Positions 23,718-33,190 of a DNA stretch of 64,000 nucleotides are shown here, in pieces. The translations under genes were made by a program, and so were the position numbers. Origin of the DNA: Streptomyces hokutonensis (lineage in GTDB: Bacteria > Actinomycetota > Actinomycetes > Streptomycetales > Streptomycetaceae); contig NZ_BARG01000044.1 in the NCBI RefSeq assembly GCF_000376565.1, positions 62,001-126,000 of the forward strand, written 5' to 3'. Under the pieces are notes generated by a model that saw only the letters and a list, made by a program, of their open reading frames with translations, ran no database searches and was not told where the DNA came from. The first letter of the stretch is position 1; each line of letters starts with the position of its first letter.

Positions 23718-24814
23718 GTGGCAGAACGAGTACGTGTGCGCGATCTCGACGATGACGAAGGCAGACGGCTGCTTCGGATCATTCGTCGGGGAACCGGTTC
23801 GGTGGTGACCTGGCGGCGTGCCCAGATGGTGCTGCTGTCCGCCCAGGGCATGCCGGTGGCGAAGATCGCTGAGGTCACCTTCACCAGCGCGGACCGGGTC
23901 CGGGATGTGATCCACAACTTCAGTAACGACGGCTTCGACTCGCTGTATCCGAAATACTCCGGCGGCCGTCCGAAGACCTTCACGCTGCCCGAGCGGCGCG
24001 AGATCAAGAAGATCGCGAAGTCCAAGCCGACCGAGCACGACCTGCCCTTTTCGACCTGGAGTCTGACCAAGCTGGCGGACTTCCTGGTTGCTGAGGGGGT
24101 GGTCGACGACATCAGCCACGAGGGCCTGCGCATCCTGCTCCGCGAGGAAGGCGTCTCGTTTCAACGCCTGAAGACTTGGAAGACCTCCCGCGACCCGGAC
24201 TACGCGGCCAAGAAGGCCCGCGTGGAGCACCTCTACGCGGTTGCGGACGGCGAGGTCATACCCGAGGCCGGCGAGCCTGAAGTCATCTTCTGCATGGACG
24301 AGTTCGACCCGCTCAACCTGATGCCGCACCCCGGGAAGCAGCGGGCCGAGCTCGGCGGGCGATCTACAACCGCTACGGCGGAGTCCGGCACCTGTTCGCC
24401 CTGGACCTGGCCAAGAACAAGCTCTACGGCCACATCAAGCCGGTCAAGAAGCGCACACAGTTCCTGGAGTTCTGCCGCTACCTGCGAACCCTCTACCCGC
24501 CCGACGTCCGTATCGCGATCGTCTGCGACAACTTCTCACCGCACCTGACCACGAAGAGGTGCCAGCGGGTCGGGACCTGGACGGCGGCGAACAACGTCGA
24601 GATCGCCTACACCCCGACGAACTCCTCCTGGCTCAACCGGATCGAGGCCCAGTTCACCGCCCTGCGCTACTTCACCCTCGACGGCACCGACCACGCCGAC
24701 CACGCCGACCACAAGGAGCAGGGCAGCATGATCCGCCGTTACATAATCTGGCGGAACCGTCATGCCCACGACCGGACCCTACGCACGCTCGTCGACAAGG
24801 CGAGCGTCGCCTGA
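23718..24814 (+). pseudogene. IS630-family transposase, frameshifted
   Basis: From GTG 23718 the frame encodes the helix-turn-helix part (WRRAQMVLLSAQGMPVAKIAE) and the first DDE aspartate (IFCMDEFDPLN). Near 24355-24362 it shifts: the continuation YNRYGGVRHLFALDLAKNKL, IAIVCDNFSPH (second Asp) and TPTNSSWLNRIEAQF (third acidic residue) is in the -1/+2 frame to TGA 24812. Some IS630 elements use programmed frameshifting, but the local GGGCGATC is not a good slippery site, so an indel is likelier. A D-H-A repeat (TDHADHADHKE) is odd. No terminal repeats were located. Confidence 0.75.
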
Positions 24815-24817
24815 ACC

Positions 24818-25288
24818 TCAGCCGAGTCTCTTGAGCATCTTGACCGAGGTCGTCTCGTAACCGAGCGACTCGTAAAGGCCGCGGGCACCCGTGTTGAACC
24901 CGAAGACATTGAGACCAAGGGTACGAGCGCCCTGCGCCCGGGCGTATTCCTCGCCGAGGACCATGGCCGTGCGCCCGAGGCCCCGACCACGCTTGTCGGC
25001 GTCGATCACGATGTCCCAGATCCACCAGGCGCTGGAGTCGTCGCTCGTGTCCGGTCCGATCCATAGGTAGCCGACGGTTACCCCGGCGTCATCGACCACG
25101 TCGAAGACCGCGTGCCCTGGGCTTGGTGCACCGGAGGGAAAGGAGCGGGCCATGCTCTCGTCCGCATGCCGGTGGGCATCCTCGGGCGTCTGCCCCACGG
25201 CGACCAAATCTTTGGCGTACTCGTCCCGACTGCGTTCAAGCCAGGCAGGGAAGAGCCGGGCGTCCAAGCGGTGAAGGGTTACAGACAT
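24818..25288 (-). CDS. GNAT-family N-acetyltransferase
   Basis: 156 aa from ATG 25288 (MSVTLHRLDARLF). Acetyl-CoA binding motif A is IVIDADKRGRGLGRTAMVLGEE (RGRGLG matches the R/Q-x-x-G-x-G/A loop). Motif B is LNVFGFNTGARGLYESLGY. The substrate is unknown. It sits between two IS630 genes and ends 4 bp from the first transposase, so it is either cargo or an insertion neighbour. Confidence 0.85.
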   Translation of the reverse strand: MSVTLHRLDARLFPAWLERSRDEYAKDLVAVGQTPEDAHRHADESMARSFPSGAPSPGHAVFDVVDDAGVTVGYLWIGPDTSDDSSAWWIWDIVIDADKRGRGLGRTAMVLGEEYARAQGARTLGLNVFGFNTGARGLYESLGYETTSVKMLKRLG

Positions 25289-25385
25289 TGGATCAGCTTC
25301 CCACGCCGCCGATGCTGGACGGGATCGCCCCCGTGCAACGGTCACGACACCCCGTCAGCAGGGCAAACGTTGCTTGCCACGGCAC

Positions 25386-26805
25386 TAGTGTGATGCGCCA
25401 GAAATCCTGAAGGTTAGTTACTACCCTGTTGGTATGTCGCATCCGGGGCCTTCTGCTGTGGAGATCACGCTGTCCGAGGCCGAGCGTGCCGAGTTGGTGC
25501 GCCGGACGGAATTGCCGCACCGGCGCTCGGCTGAGAAGGCCCGCATCATCCTGGCGTGCGCTGACGGCATGTCAAACGCGGGGGTGGCGCGGGTCGTTGG
25601 TGTTCAGGCCAAGACGGTGGGCAAGTGGCGGCGGGCTTTCGCCGCGGAGCGGATGGCAGGGCTTGAGGATGCCAGCTGGATCGGCCGGCCGAAGGCCGAC
25701 CTGGTCCTGGACGATGCTGAGCGCAGGCAGTTGACGCAGTGGGCGCGGCAGGCGAAGACCGCCCAGTTCCTCGCGTTACGGGCCAAGATCGTGCTGCGCT
25801 GCGCGGAGGGCGGGACGAACCAGCAGGCCGCGGCCGACCTCGGCATCGACAGATCGACCGTGGACCGCTGGCGGGCCCGGTTCATCGCCAAACGCCTCGA
25901 CGGTCTTCATGACGAGCCCCGCTCGGGCCGCCCGCCCTCGATCCTCCTCGACCAGGTCGAGGAGGTCGTCGTGGCCACCCTGGAGTCGGTCCCGGGCCAG
26001 GACACGCACTGGTCACGGGCCTCGATGGCCCAGCGCACCGGCCTGTCGAAGTCGACCATCGGCCGGATCTGGAAGCGGTTCGACCTCAAGCCCCACCTGC
26101 AGGACTCCTTCAAGCTGTCCACCGACCCGCAGTTCGTCGCCAAGGTCGTCGACGTCGTGGGCCTGTACCACCACCCGCCAGAGAAGGCGGTGGTGTTGTG
26201 TGTGGACGAGAAGTCCCAGATCCAGGCGCTGGACCGGTCCCAGCCAGTCCTGCCGATGATGCCGGGCATGCCCGAACGCCGCACCCACGACTATCTGCGG
26301 CACGGCATCACCAGCCTGTTCGCCGCCTTCAACATCGCCGACGGCACCGTCATATCGGCACTGCACCGCCGCCACCGTGCGATCGAGTTCAAGAAGTTCC
26401 TGGTCCGGATCGACAAGGCGGTGCCCGCCGGGCTCGACGTCCATCTCGTCTGCGACAACTACGCCACCCACAACACCGCCGAGATCAGGACGTGGCTGGG
26501 CAGACACCCGCGCTTCCACGTCCACTTCACCCCGACCGGCTCCTCCTGGATGAACCAGGTGGAGCGGTGGTTCGGTCTGCTGACCGACAAGCTCATCCGC
26601 CGCGGCGTCCACACCTCCGTGAAGGCACTGGAGAACGACATCACCGCATGGATCGACACCTGGAACGAGAACCCGCGGCCCTTCACTTGGACCAAGACCG
26701 CCGACGAGATCCTCAACTCCCTCGCCGACTACCTCACCAAGATCGGAACCGACAGCCAGAAAACCGAGCAGAACTAACCTTCAGGATTTCTGGCGCATCA
26801 CACTA
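25386..26805. mobile_element. complete IS630-family insertion sequence
   Basis: Perfect 32-bp terminal inverted repeats (25388-25419 and 26772-26803, beginning GTGTGATGCGCCAG) flank one intact transposase gene. The dinucleotide TA is present directly outside both ends (25386-25387 and 26804-26805) within CTAG, the expected IS630 target duplication. The element is 1416 bp between the TAs and looks recently inserted and potentially active. Confidence 0.93.
25434..26777 (+). CDS. IS630-family transposase (intact)
   Basis: 447 aa. Two N-terminal helix-turn-helix segments (KARIILACADGMSNAGVARV; KIVLRCAEGGTNQQAAADLG) precede the DDE catalytic core: VLCVDEKSQIQ (first Asp), VHLVCDNYATHN (second Asp) and TPTGSSWMNQVERWF (Glu). 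The frame is uninterrupted from ATG 25434 to TAA 26777, 11 bp short of the inner end of the right repeat. No clear ribosome binding site precedes the start, which is common in IS elements. Confidence 0.93.
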   Translation: MSHPGPSAVEITLSEAERAELVRRTELPHRRSAEKARIILACADGMSNAGVARVVGVQAKTVGKWRRAFAAERMAGLEDASWIGRPKADLVLDDAERRQLTQWARQAKTAQFLALRAKIVLRCAEGGTNQQAAADLGIDRSTVDRWRARFIAKRLDGLHDEPRSGRPPSILLDQVEEVVVATLESVPGQDTHWSRASMAQRTGLSKSTIGRIWKRFDLKPHLQDSFKLSTDPQFVAKVVDVVGLYHHPPEKAVVLCVDEKSQIQALDRSQPVLPMMPGMPERRTHDYLRHGITSLFAAFNIADGTVISALHRRHRAIEFKKFLVRIDKAVPAGLDVHLVCDNYATHNTAEIRTWLGRHPRFHVHFTPTGSSWMNQVERWFGLLTDKLIRRGVHTSVKALENDITAWIDTWNENPRPFTWTKTADEILNSLADYLTKIGTDSQKTEQN

Positions 26806-26842
26806 GCGGTGGTTTGTTGACGGCGGATCGGGGCGGTAGAGG

Positions 26843-28030
26843 TCAAGAGGTCTGCCGGTGGCGACGGCGTCGATCAGTGCCTGGAGTTCGCTGGGTGGAG
26901 GCTGGGCTGTCCAGGCTCGCCAGCAGCGTTGCAGCATGTTCCAGGGCACCAGCCAGCCACGGACGGCCCGGATCGCGCGGGGCCAGCAGGGCAGTTGGGG
27001 CGGATGATGTTCTGTCCCGCCCCCTCTCTGCCGCTCTTGACGGTGTATCAGGCTCAGGTGTCGGGTCGACCGACGCCGGTGGCGGTGGGGCGAACCAGGT
27101 GTTCCAGCAGAAGCTGAACGCGCAGTTGACCAGGGTCTGGTGGCGGCGGATGGCGGTGTCGGAGCGGACCTGGAAGTCGGCCCAGCCGAGTTCGTCCTTG
27201 ACCTGCTTGTAGCTCTGCTCGACCCAGTGCCGCAGCCCGTAGATCCGCACGATCTCGGCGAGGTCGGCGGGCAGGTAGGGCGAGGCGGCAACGCGCGGGG
27301 AGCCGGGTCGGGGCAGATCGGTGGCCAGATACCAGGTCGCCTTCGCCGGCAGGGTGGCCGGGTCGGTGGTGGCCACGACCAGGCGGACGTTCCCGTCCGG
27401 GCCCCACCAGCCGAGCCGGGCCTCGGCGGCCCACCAGGTGGCAGTGTGCCCGTCGCGGAAGGTGCGCTCGATGCGCGTCCAGTCCCCGGGGTGGTCGGCG
27501 TCGGTCCAGGTCAGAGCGTGAGCGGCATCGACGGGGGTGTAGGCGTCGGTGCCGTAGGACCAGGTGCCGTGCCGGGGCTTGAGGGCCATCACGAACGCCA
27601 GGCCGGCTGCGTGCAGGCCGGCGCGGAAGCTGTCGTGGTCGCCGTAGGCGCAGTCGGCGGCCACCGCCCTGAAGACCAGCCCGGCCGCCTTGGCCTGGGC
27701 GGCCAGGGCCACCGCGATCTGCAGTTTGGACTGGAAGCCCGGGTCCTTCTTCCCCTGCGGGAAGTGGTGGGCCGGGGTGTAGGGGCGGGCGTGCACGGGG
27801 TAGTAGACGCGCTCGTCCGCCCAGCAGGTGGTCACGGTGACCACACCCCGGTCGATCTTCCCGACCGAGCCCAGGTACTGCTTGCCCACGTGCGCGGTCG
27901 CCGTCCCTGACTTGCGGTCCCCGGAATCATCGATCACCAGCACCCCGCTCCCGTGTGGCGCGGTGGCCGGATCGGCCAGCAGCAGCTCCAGGCGGCGCCC
28001 GTTGACCTGGTGGTTGTCCCAGGTCGACAC
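26843..28030 (-). pseudogene. IS701-like (DDE) transposase, 5'-truncated
   Basis: The retained part starts STWDNHQVNGRRLELLLADP and includes the catalytic VLVIDDSGDRKSG, FRAVAADCAYGDHDSF and the C-terminal HWVEQSYKQVKDELGWADFQ. About 80-90 N-terminal residues of such transposases are missing. The upstream sequence instead belongs to the NACHT gene, in another frame. Its right end therefore records a deletion or recombination that fused the two. No terminal repeats were recognised. Confidence 0.78.
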
Positions 28031-28862
28031 CGCTCAGGCCGCCGCCGGATGCCGTGACGAGGCCGAGCAGATCCTGCTCGACTGCCGTTCCGTACAGCAG
28101 CCGCTTGAGTTCACGCTCGGCGTCCCGCTTCACCGCCTGGGCGGATGCGGCACTCCCCAGCTCTCGGACGATGCTCTCGTCCCGCAGCGGATGATCATCG
28201 GGCACATCAGCCGGCAGCGGTGGGTCGGGGCGCCCCGCCACGACGATCCGCATCCCGGAGAGCGGATCTGCGGGAAGGAGGGCGGCAATGCTGTGTGCGT
28301 CGGGTCCTGCCACCACCCCCCGGTCCTCGTCGAGGCCATCCACGATCAGCACCAGTCGCTCGTCCCGGTCCTGACACAGCGCTGCCGCGTCCTGGAGCAA
28401 GGCCCGGAAGTGCGCATCGCGTGTCGCTTCCGTCAGGTAGGCCAGCATCGGCTGTTCCAGCAGTTCCGCCAACTGTTCCAGGACGACATCGGTAAAGGCG
28501 ACCCGGTCGCTCTGGCCCGCGTAACGAGCCGTCACAAAGAAGGAAACCACTCGCACGCCGGGTGGCGGGTGCAGCACGAACCACGACATCAGCGCTGACT
28601 TGCCCGCCCATGCCGCGGCACGCCACCATCCGTACGCGCCCGGTCCGGGTCCTGAGCAAAACTGCGCCAACTCCGACAACTCGCGCTCGCGGTCGTACAG
28701 GACCTGAGGGGCGATCAACCGTACTTGGTGCAGATACGCCGACCGCACGACCGGTCCCGCCACAACGGTCACATTGGCCTGGAAATTGCCGTGACCGATC
28801 TGGACACCCTTGGCGCCCCAGAGGTCGATCCGTACGCCCGGATCGACCTCGTCCCCGCTCAT
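28031..28862 (-). pseudogene. NACHT/STAND NTPase (NLR-like) with N-terminal amyloid motif, C-terminally truncated
   Basis: About 277 codons survive from ATG 28862. Residues 18-30 (KGVQIGHGNFQAN) match the RHIM/BASS-type amyloid motif of the upstream effector. The NTPase core has the linker VLYDRERELSEL (55-66), Walker A AWAGKSAL (84-91), Walker B LVLIVDGLDED (170-180) and a sensor-type VVAGRPDP (207-214). It then ends in GLVTASGGGLS, where family members continue into helical and sensor repeats. The rest is replaced by transposase sequence. NLR proteins of this design detect a signal, oligomerise and template the effector's amyloid. Without the sensor domain it is probably inactive. Confidence 0.8.
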
Positions 28863-28877
28863 GCAAGCTCTGTTCCG

Positions 28878-29258
28878 TCAGGAGAACGTGTTGGTCTGGG
28901 TGTTGTGATCACCGATCTGCAGGCCCTTGGCTTCCCGAGCGTCGACCGTGTACTTCGCCGTCCGTTCTCCGGACGGGTCGAGCAAGGTCAGCAATTGCCT
29001 GGCAGAGGTGAGAATCTGATCGTCCCGGTCTGCCCCCGACCCCACGAGGTATTCGCGCAACTGCGCCTCAAAGACCCCGGGCTCGGTTTCTTCCGCGTCC
29101 AACACCTCGACTGCCTGGCCGTCATGACTGGCCAACTTGGGCCTGAGCAGTTCCCTGAGCCCGGTGTAGGCATCCCGGATGCCGGTGCTCGTCGCGTCGG
29201 TGATACCGCCGCCCACCCCAGCCGCCAGCGCCGCCAGTATCAATTCAAGCCCGGTCAC
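28878..29258 (-). CDS. Bell-like effector with C-terminal RHIM/BASS-type amyloid motif
   Basis: 126 aa from GTG 29258 (GGGGAGG upstream). Residues 3-20 (GLELILAALAAGVGGGIT) form a glycine-rich hydrophobic helix. The helical body (AYTGLRELLRPKLASH ... RQLLTLLDPSGERTAKYTVD) follows, and the last 15 residues are KGLQIGDHNTQTNTF, a QIG..N amyloid core. This is the layout of bacterial Bell-domain (HeLo/MLKL-like) membrane-targeting cell-death effectors. The gene ends 15 bp before the NLR, whose N-terminus carries KGVQIGHGNFQ. By family knowledge the NLR nucleates the motif, which folds as amyloid and releases the N-terminal domain to attack the membrane. This effector gene is intact. Confidence 0.8.
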   Translation of the reverse strand: MTGLELILAALAAGVGGGITDATSTGIRDAYTGLRELLRPKLASHDGQAVEVLDAEETEPGVFEAQLREYLVGSGADRDDQILTSARQLLTLLDPSGERTAKYTVDAREAKGLQIGDHNTQTNTFS

Positions 29259-29486
29259 CACAGCCTCCCCGTTCCTTGACCATGCCGATTGTCGCATCCT
29301 CCCGCCCGAGCAGGTAGGCCATCGCAACTCCGCTCTCTTTGCCCCGGCAGCCATGGACGAACGGCTTCATGCCGCGACTCGGAGTGTCAGCGAATGCCCG
29401 AGTCGAAGGGGTTGTGACGATGGTGAACCGTCCGATCGTGACGGTGCCGGGCACACACTCGGGCAGTCGGGTGACCGCCGCGGACG
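29259..29486. other. short region upstream of the effector
   Basis: 228 bp between the effector start and the end of recognisable IS1182 homology. It must contain the effector promoter. A frame on the minus strand runs through it but lacks family resemblance. Confidence 0.4.
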
Positions 29487-30436
29487 CCACGGTGGCCACG
29501 TCCGTGATCACGCTGATGCTCGTCTCGTCGCAGGTCTCCGTGACGTGGGTGAGGTATCCGGTCCAGCGCGTGTTGCCCCGGCGGACCCACCGGGCCCCGG
29601 TTTCGTAGGGCGACTCGATCCGGATCCTGGCCGGTGCCAGGCCGTCCCGCTCGGTGCGCGGCCGCAACTGCCCACGGGCATCGACGACGAAGTGCTGCAC
29701 CATGATCTGCCGCAGTACTTCCAGCATGGGTCCCAAGACCTGGCCGGGGCGATTCTCCCGGAAGCGTCCGAGCAGGTCGCGGGCATCCAGGCCGGTTTGG
29801 GTGAGCCGGGCGACGGGGTGACTGGGCTGGCTGCACATCCGCACCGGCCGCCCGTATCGTTCACCCCACTCGGCCGTCACCAGGCCGTCCAGCATCTCGG
29901 GCGCGTGGCGGGCCAGTTCCTCCAAGGCCGCCCGCACCGCCTCGGTGACCAGCTCCAGCCGGGTCAACTTCCTTGCTGTGGCCAGGACATGAGTGGAGTC
30001 GGTGCGGTGTCGTCCGCGCTCCTTGACCAGCCCGGCCATCCGCAATCGCTCCAGCATGAGATCCAGCAGGGCATCTGCTCGGTCCCCCTGGGCCAGTCGG
30101 TCGCGGAAGTCGGACAGCACACTGTGGTGGAAGCCCGGATCGTCAAGTTCCAGGCCCAGGGCGTACTTGAAATCGATTCTGCAGCGGACCGCTTCGGCCG
30201 CCTGCCGGTCGGACGGCCCGTGCAGGAACTGCAAGCACACAGACCGTGGCCAGCTGGGCCGGCGACAGCCCGGGCCGGCCGTCCTGTGGATACCAGGCGA
30301 TGAAATCCTCGTCCCGCCACAGCCCATCCAGCCGGTCCCGCACCCATATCGTCGTCGTCCCGCAGGGATTGCTCGCCCGAGCCACCCGCGCGGTCAGGGG
30401 CGGGATCTGGACACCGGAGCGCGGGCGGATGGACAT
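29487..30436 (-). pseudogene. IS1182-type transposase remnant, frameshifted and truncated
   Basis: N-terminal homology (DGLWRDEDFIAWYPQDGRPGLSPAQLATV) starts at about 30436 in one frame and continues near 30240 in another (LQFLHGPSDRQAAEAVRCRI, DFKYALGLELDDPGFHHSVLSDFRDRL) down to VTETCDETSISVITDVATV. There the conserved sequence stops, before the rest of the DDE core. Two disruptions (frameshift, 3' loss) make it inactive. Confidence 0.75.
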
Positions 30437-30690
30437 CGGGCACCTCACGTACGGCAGTCAAGTTCATGAACCACCCTGAGCATGCCCGCCGATCAAGCCA
30501 CCGCGCCTGAAGTCCTCAAGAGTCCCGACAGAATCGCTCACCCTGTACCAGCAAGCCGTGTAACGGGCGGTCGCGCACAATGTAAGAAGCGCGTTGCTTT
30601 TCCCCGTCGAGCGACCCGTATTTGAACTACAGAACTAATTGACACCAGGGAAACGTACCCCTCACGGCACTGCAAAGGGGGAGATCGACC

Positions 30691-31095
30691 TTGGGTTCCA
30701 TGACTGAATCCCTGCCAGTAGAGGCCACCGAACTGACGGCCGCCACGCTGTTCGATCAGATAGGAGGAGAACCGGCCGTAGAGGCAGTAGTGGATCTCTT
30801 CTACGACCGAGTGCTCGCCGACCCTTTGTTGGCTGATTACTTCGGCGGGGTCGAGATCGGCCGCCTCAAGCGCCACCAACGACTCTTCATCGGGCAGGCA
30901 TTGGGGGCCAAGCGCCCCTTCCCGGGGCGCACCATGAAACGGGCACACGAAGGTCTGGCAGTCACGGACGCAGCATTCGACCGGGTCGTCGAGCACCTGG
31001 CCGCATCACTCGCCGATGCAGGGCTCGATGAGAAGACAATCGGAAGCATCGCCGAACTCCTGCTACCGCTCAAGGCCGACATCGTGAGGGCCTGA
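30691..31095 (+). CDS. glbN: group 1 truncated haemoglobin
   Basis: 134 aa from TTG 30691 (GGGGGAG seven bases upstream). ATG 30700 would be a shorter alternative. The 2-on-2 globin signature is present: TLFDQIGGEPAVEAVVDLFY with B10 Tyr, ADPLLADYFGG (CD region), and KRAHEGLAVTDAAFDRVVEHL containing the proximal F8 His. Group 1 (trHbN) proteins bind O2 and NO and typically dioxygenate NO to nitrate. It is the first gene of the hypoxia/NO-type island; nsrR and hmp lie 29 kb to the right. Confidence 0.88.
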   Translation: MGSMTESLPVEATELTAATLFDQIGGEPAVEAVVDLFYDRVLADPLLADYFGGVEIGRLKRHQRLFIGQALGAKRPFPGRTMKRAHEGLAVTDAAFDRVVEHLAASLADAGLDEKTIGSIAELLLPLKADIVRA

Positions 31096-31323
31096 CCGGG
31101 CCATCGTCGGCGCTGCGGTACCTCGCCGAGATATCTGCCAGGGCGGAGAGCACCTTCTGTTTCACAAGGAATGAGGGCGGGTGCTCCGGGCCGGTACAGG
31201 TGCCGTGACAGATCGTCGGTGCTATCCCCAGGCAGCAGGGCAACCTCGCCGACGGCGTACTGATCAATCTGCGACAAGCGTGCTTTCAAGGTCGTCGCAG
31301 AAGCTTGCAATCAACGGTAGGTG

Positions 31324-33054
31324 TCACGGTTCGTCTCCGGTTGTCGTCTTCCTGAAGGGTACAAGGGTGGACGTGCTGTCCCGCAGCAGTTCCGCCTCCG
31401 CCGCGGCGACTTCCGGATGATGCAGGTCGAAGGCCGGGGATTCGCTGCGGATCCGCGGCAGAGTGAGGAAGTTGTGGCGCGGCGGCGGGCAGGATGTCGC
31501 CCACTCGAGAGATCGGCCGTAGCCCCACGGGTCGTCGACCTCGACCTTCTCGCCGTACTTGGCCGTCTTCCACACGTTGTAGAGGAAGGGCAGCACCGAC
31601 AGACCGAGCAGGAACGAACTGATCGTCGAGACCGTGTTCAGGGCGGTGAAGCCGTCGGCTGCCAGGTAGTCGGCGTAGCGGCGTGGCATGCCTTCGACGC
31701 CCAGCCAGTGCTGGACGAGGAAGGTGCCGTGGAAGCCGGTGAACAGCGTCCAGAAGGTGATCTTGCCGAGGCGCTCGTCAAGCATCTTGCCGGTGAACTT
31801 GGGCCACCAGAAGTGGAATCCGGAGAACATTGCGAAGACGACGGTGCCGAAGACGACGTAGTGGAAGTGGGCGACGACAAAGTAGGAGTCCGTGACGTGC
31901 AAATCCAGTGGCGGTGAGGCCAGCAGGACACCGGTCAGGCCGCCGAAGAGAAAAGTGACCATGAAGCCCGTCGCCCACAGCATCGGAGTCTCGAAGCTCA
32001 GGGACCCTTTCCACATGGTGCCGATCCAGTTGAAGAACTTCACTCCTGTGGGGACGGCGATGAGGAAGGACATGAAGGAGAAGAACGGCAGCAGGACGCC
32101 ACCGGTGGCGAACATGTGGTGGGCCCACACGGTTGCCGAGAGGCCGGCGATCGAGATAGTCGCGCCGATCAGGCCGAGGTAGCCGAAGACGGGTTTGCGG
32201 CTGAAGACCGGGACGACCTCGCTGACGATGCCGAAGAACGGCAGCGCGATGATGTAGACCTCCGGGTGTCCGAAGAACCAGAAGAGGTGCTGCCACAGCA
32301 GTGGTCCGCCGTTGGCGGCGTCGAAGACGTGTGCCCCGAACTTCCGGTCTGCCTCCAGGGCCAGCAGCGCGGCGGCGAGCACGGGGAACGCCATGAGGAC
32401 CAGCACCGCGGTGAGCAGGACGTTCCACGTGAAGATCGGCATGCGGAACATGGTCAGGCCGGGGGCACGCATGCAGATGATGGTGGTGATGAAGTTGACC
32501 GCCCCGAGGATCGTGCCAAAGCCGGAGAGAGCCAGGCCCATGATCCACATGTCGCCGCCGATGCCCGGCGAGTGGATGGCGTCGTTGAGGGGGGCGTAGG
32601 CGAACCAGCCGAAGTCGGCCGCGCCTTGCGGGGTGAGGAAACCGCCTACCGCGATGAGCGAGCCGAACAGATACAGCCAGTAGGCAAGCATGTTCAGCCG
32701 GGGGAACGCCACGTCGGGCGCGCCGATCTGGAGCGGCATGATCCAGTTGGTGAAGCCGGCGAACAGGGGCGTCGCGAACATCAGCAGCATGATCGTGCCG
32801 TGCATCGTGAACGCCTGGTTGAACTGCTCGTTCGACAGGATCTGTTTGCCCGGGCGGGCCAGCTCGGCCCTCATCAGCAGCGCCATGACCCCGCCGATGA
32901 GGAAGAACGAGAACGACGTGACCAGGTACAGCGAGCCGATCGTCTTGTGGTCGGTGGTGGTCAGCCATGCAACGACGGTCTTGCCGCCTCGCGCCCGGCC
33001 GGGAGGCCGCTCGGCTTCAGGTGCAACTGCTGCGGCACTGCCCGATGTTGTCAC
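31324..33054 (-). CDS. ctaD: cytochrome c oxidase subunit I (aa3 type)
   Basis: 576 aa, full length, 12 membrane helices. The CuB-ligand and cross-linked tyrosine motif HPEVYIIALPFFG, WAHHMFATG (CuB histidines) and the haem ligands in HFHYVVFG are all present. It is the catalytic O2-reducing, proton-pumping subunit of complex IV. It stands alone without ctaC or ctaE, so it is probably an extra copy adjacent to globin and redox genes, perhaps expressed under low oxygen. ATG 33054 with GGAGG nearby. Confidence 0.95.
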   Translation of the reverse strand: MTTSGSAAAVAPEAERPPGRARGGKTVVAWLTTTDHKTIGSLYLVTSFSFFLIGGVMALLMRAELARPGKQILSNEQFNQAFTMHGTIMLLMFATPLFAGFTNWIMPLQIGAPDVAFPRLNMLAYWLYLFGSLIAVGGFLTPQGAADFGWFAYAPLNDAIHSPGIGGDMWIMGLALSGFGTILGAVNFITTIICMRAPGLTMFRMPIFTWNVLLTAVLVLMAFPVLAAALLALEADRKFGAHVFDAANGGPLLWQHLFWFFGHPEVYIIALPFFGIVSEVVPVFSRKPVFGYLGLIGATISIAGLSATVWAHHMFATGGVLLPFFSFMSFLIAVPTGVKFFNWIGTMWKGSLSFETPMLWATGFMVTFLFGGLTGVLLASPPLDLHVTDSYFVVAHFHYVVFGTVVFAMFSGFHFWWPKFTGKMLDERLGKITFWTLFTGFHGTFLVQHWLGVEGMPRRYADYLAADGFTALNTVSTISSFLLGLSVLPFLYNVWKTAKYGEKVEVDDPWGYGRSLEWATSCPPPRHNFLTLPRIRSESPAFDLHHPEVAAAEAELLRDSTSTLVPFRKTTTGDEP

Positions 33055-33190
33055 TGTGACACTCCTCCGGTTAGCGGTCGTCGAGGCCAGCCCTTCCAGG
33101 GTGACCTCCGCAAGGCGTGAAGGGTCCCTCCGTGCAGGGACGTCATGTACGTGCCGGGTCGGGCGGGGAGAGGAAGTTGGTGCGCGAGGG

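Noticed and set aside
24355..24365. Programmed -1 frameshift in the first IS630 transposase
   Set aside because: Frameshifting is known in some IS630 elements, but no slippery heptamer is present, so I treat it as a mutation.
32116..33120. Plus-strand frame opposite ctaD
   Set aside because: Glu/Asp/Arg-rich shadow of a strongly conserved membrane-protein gene.
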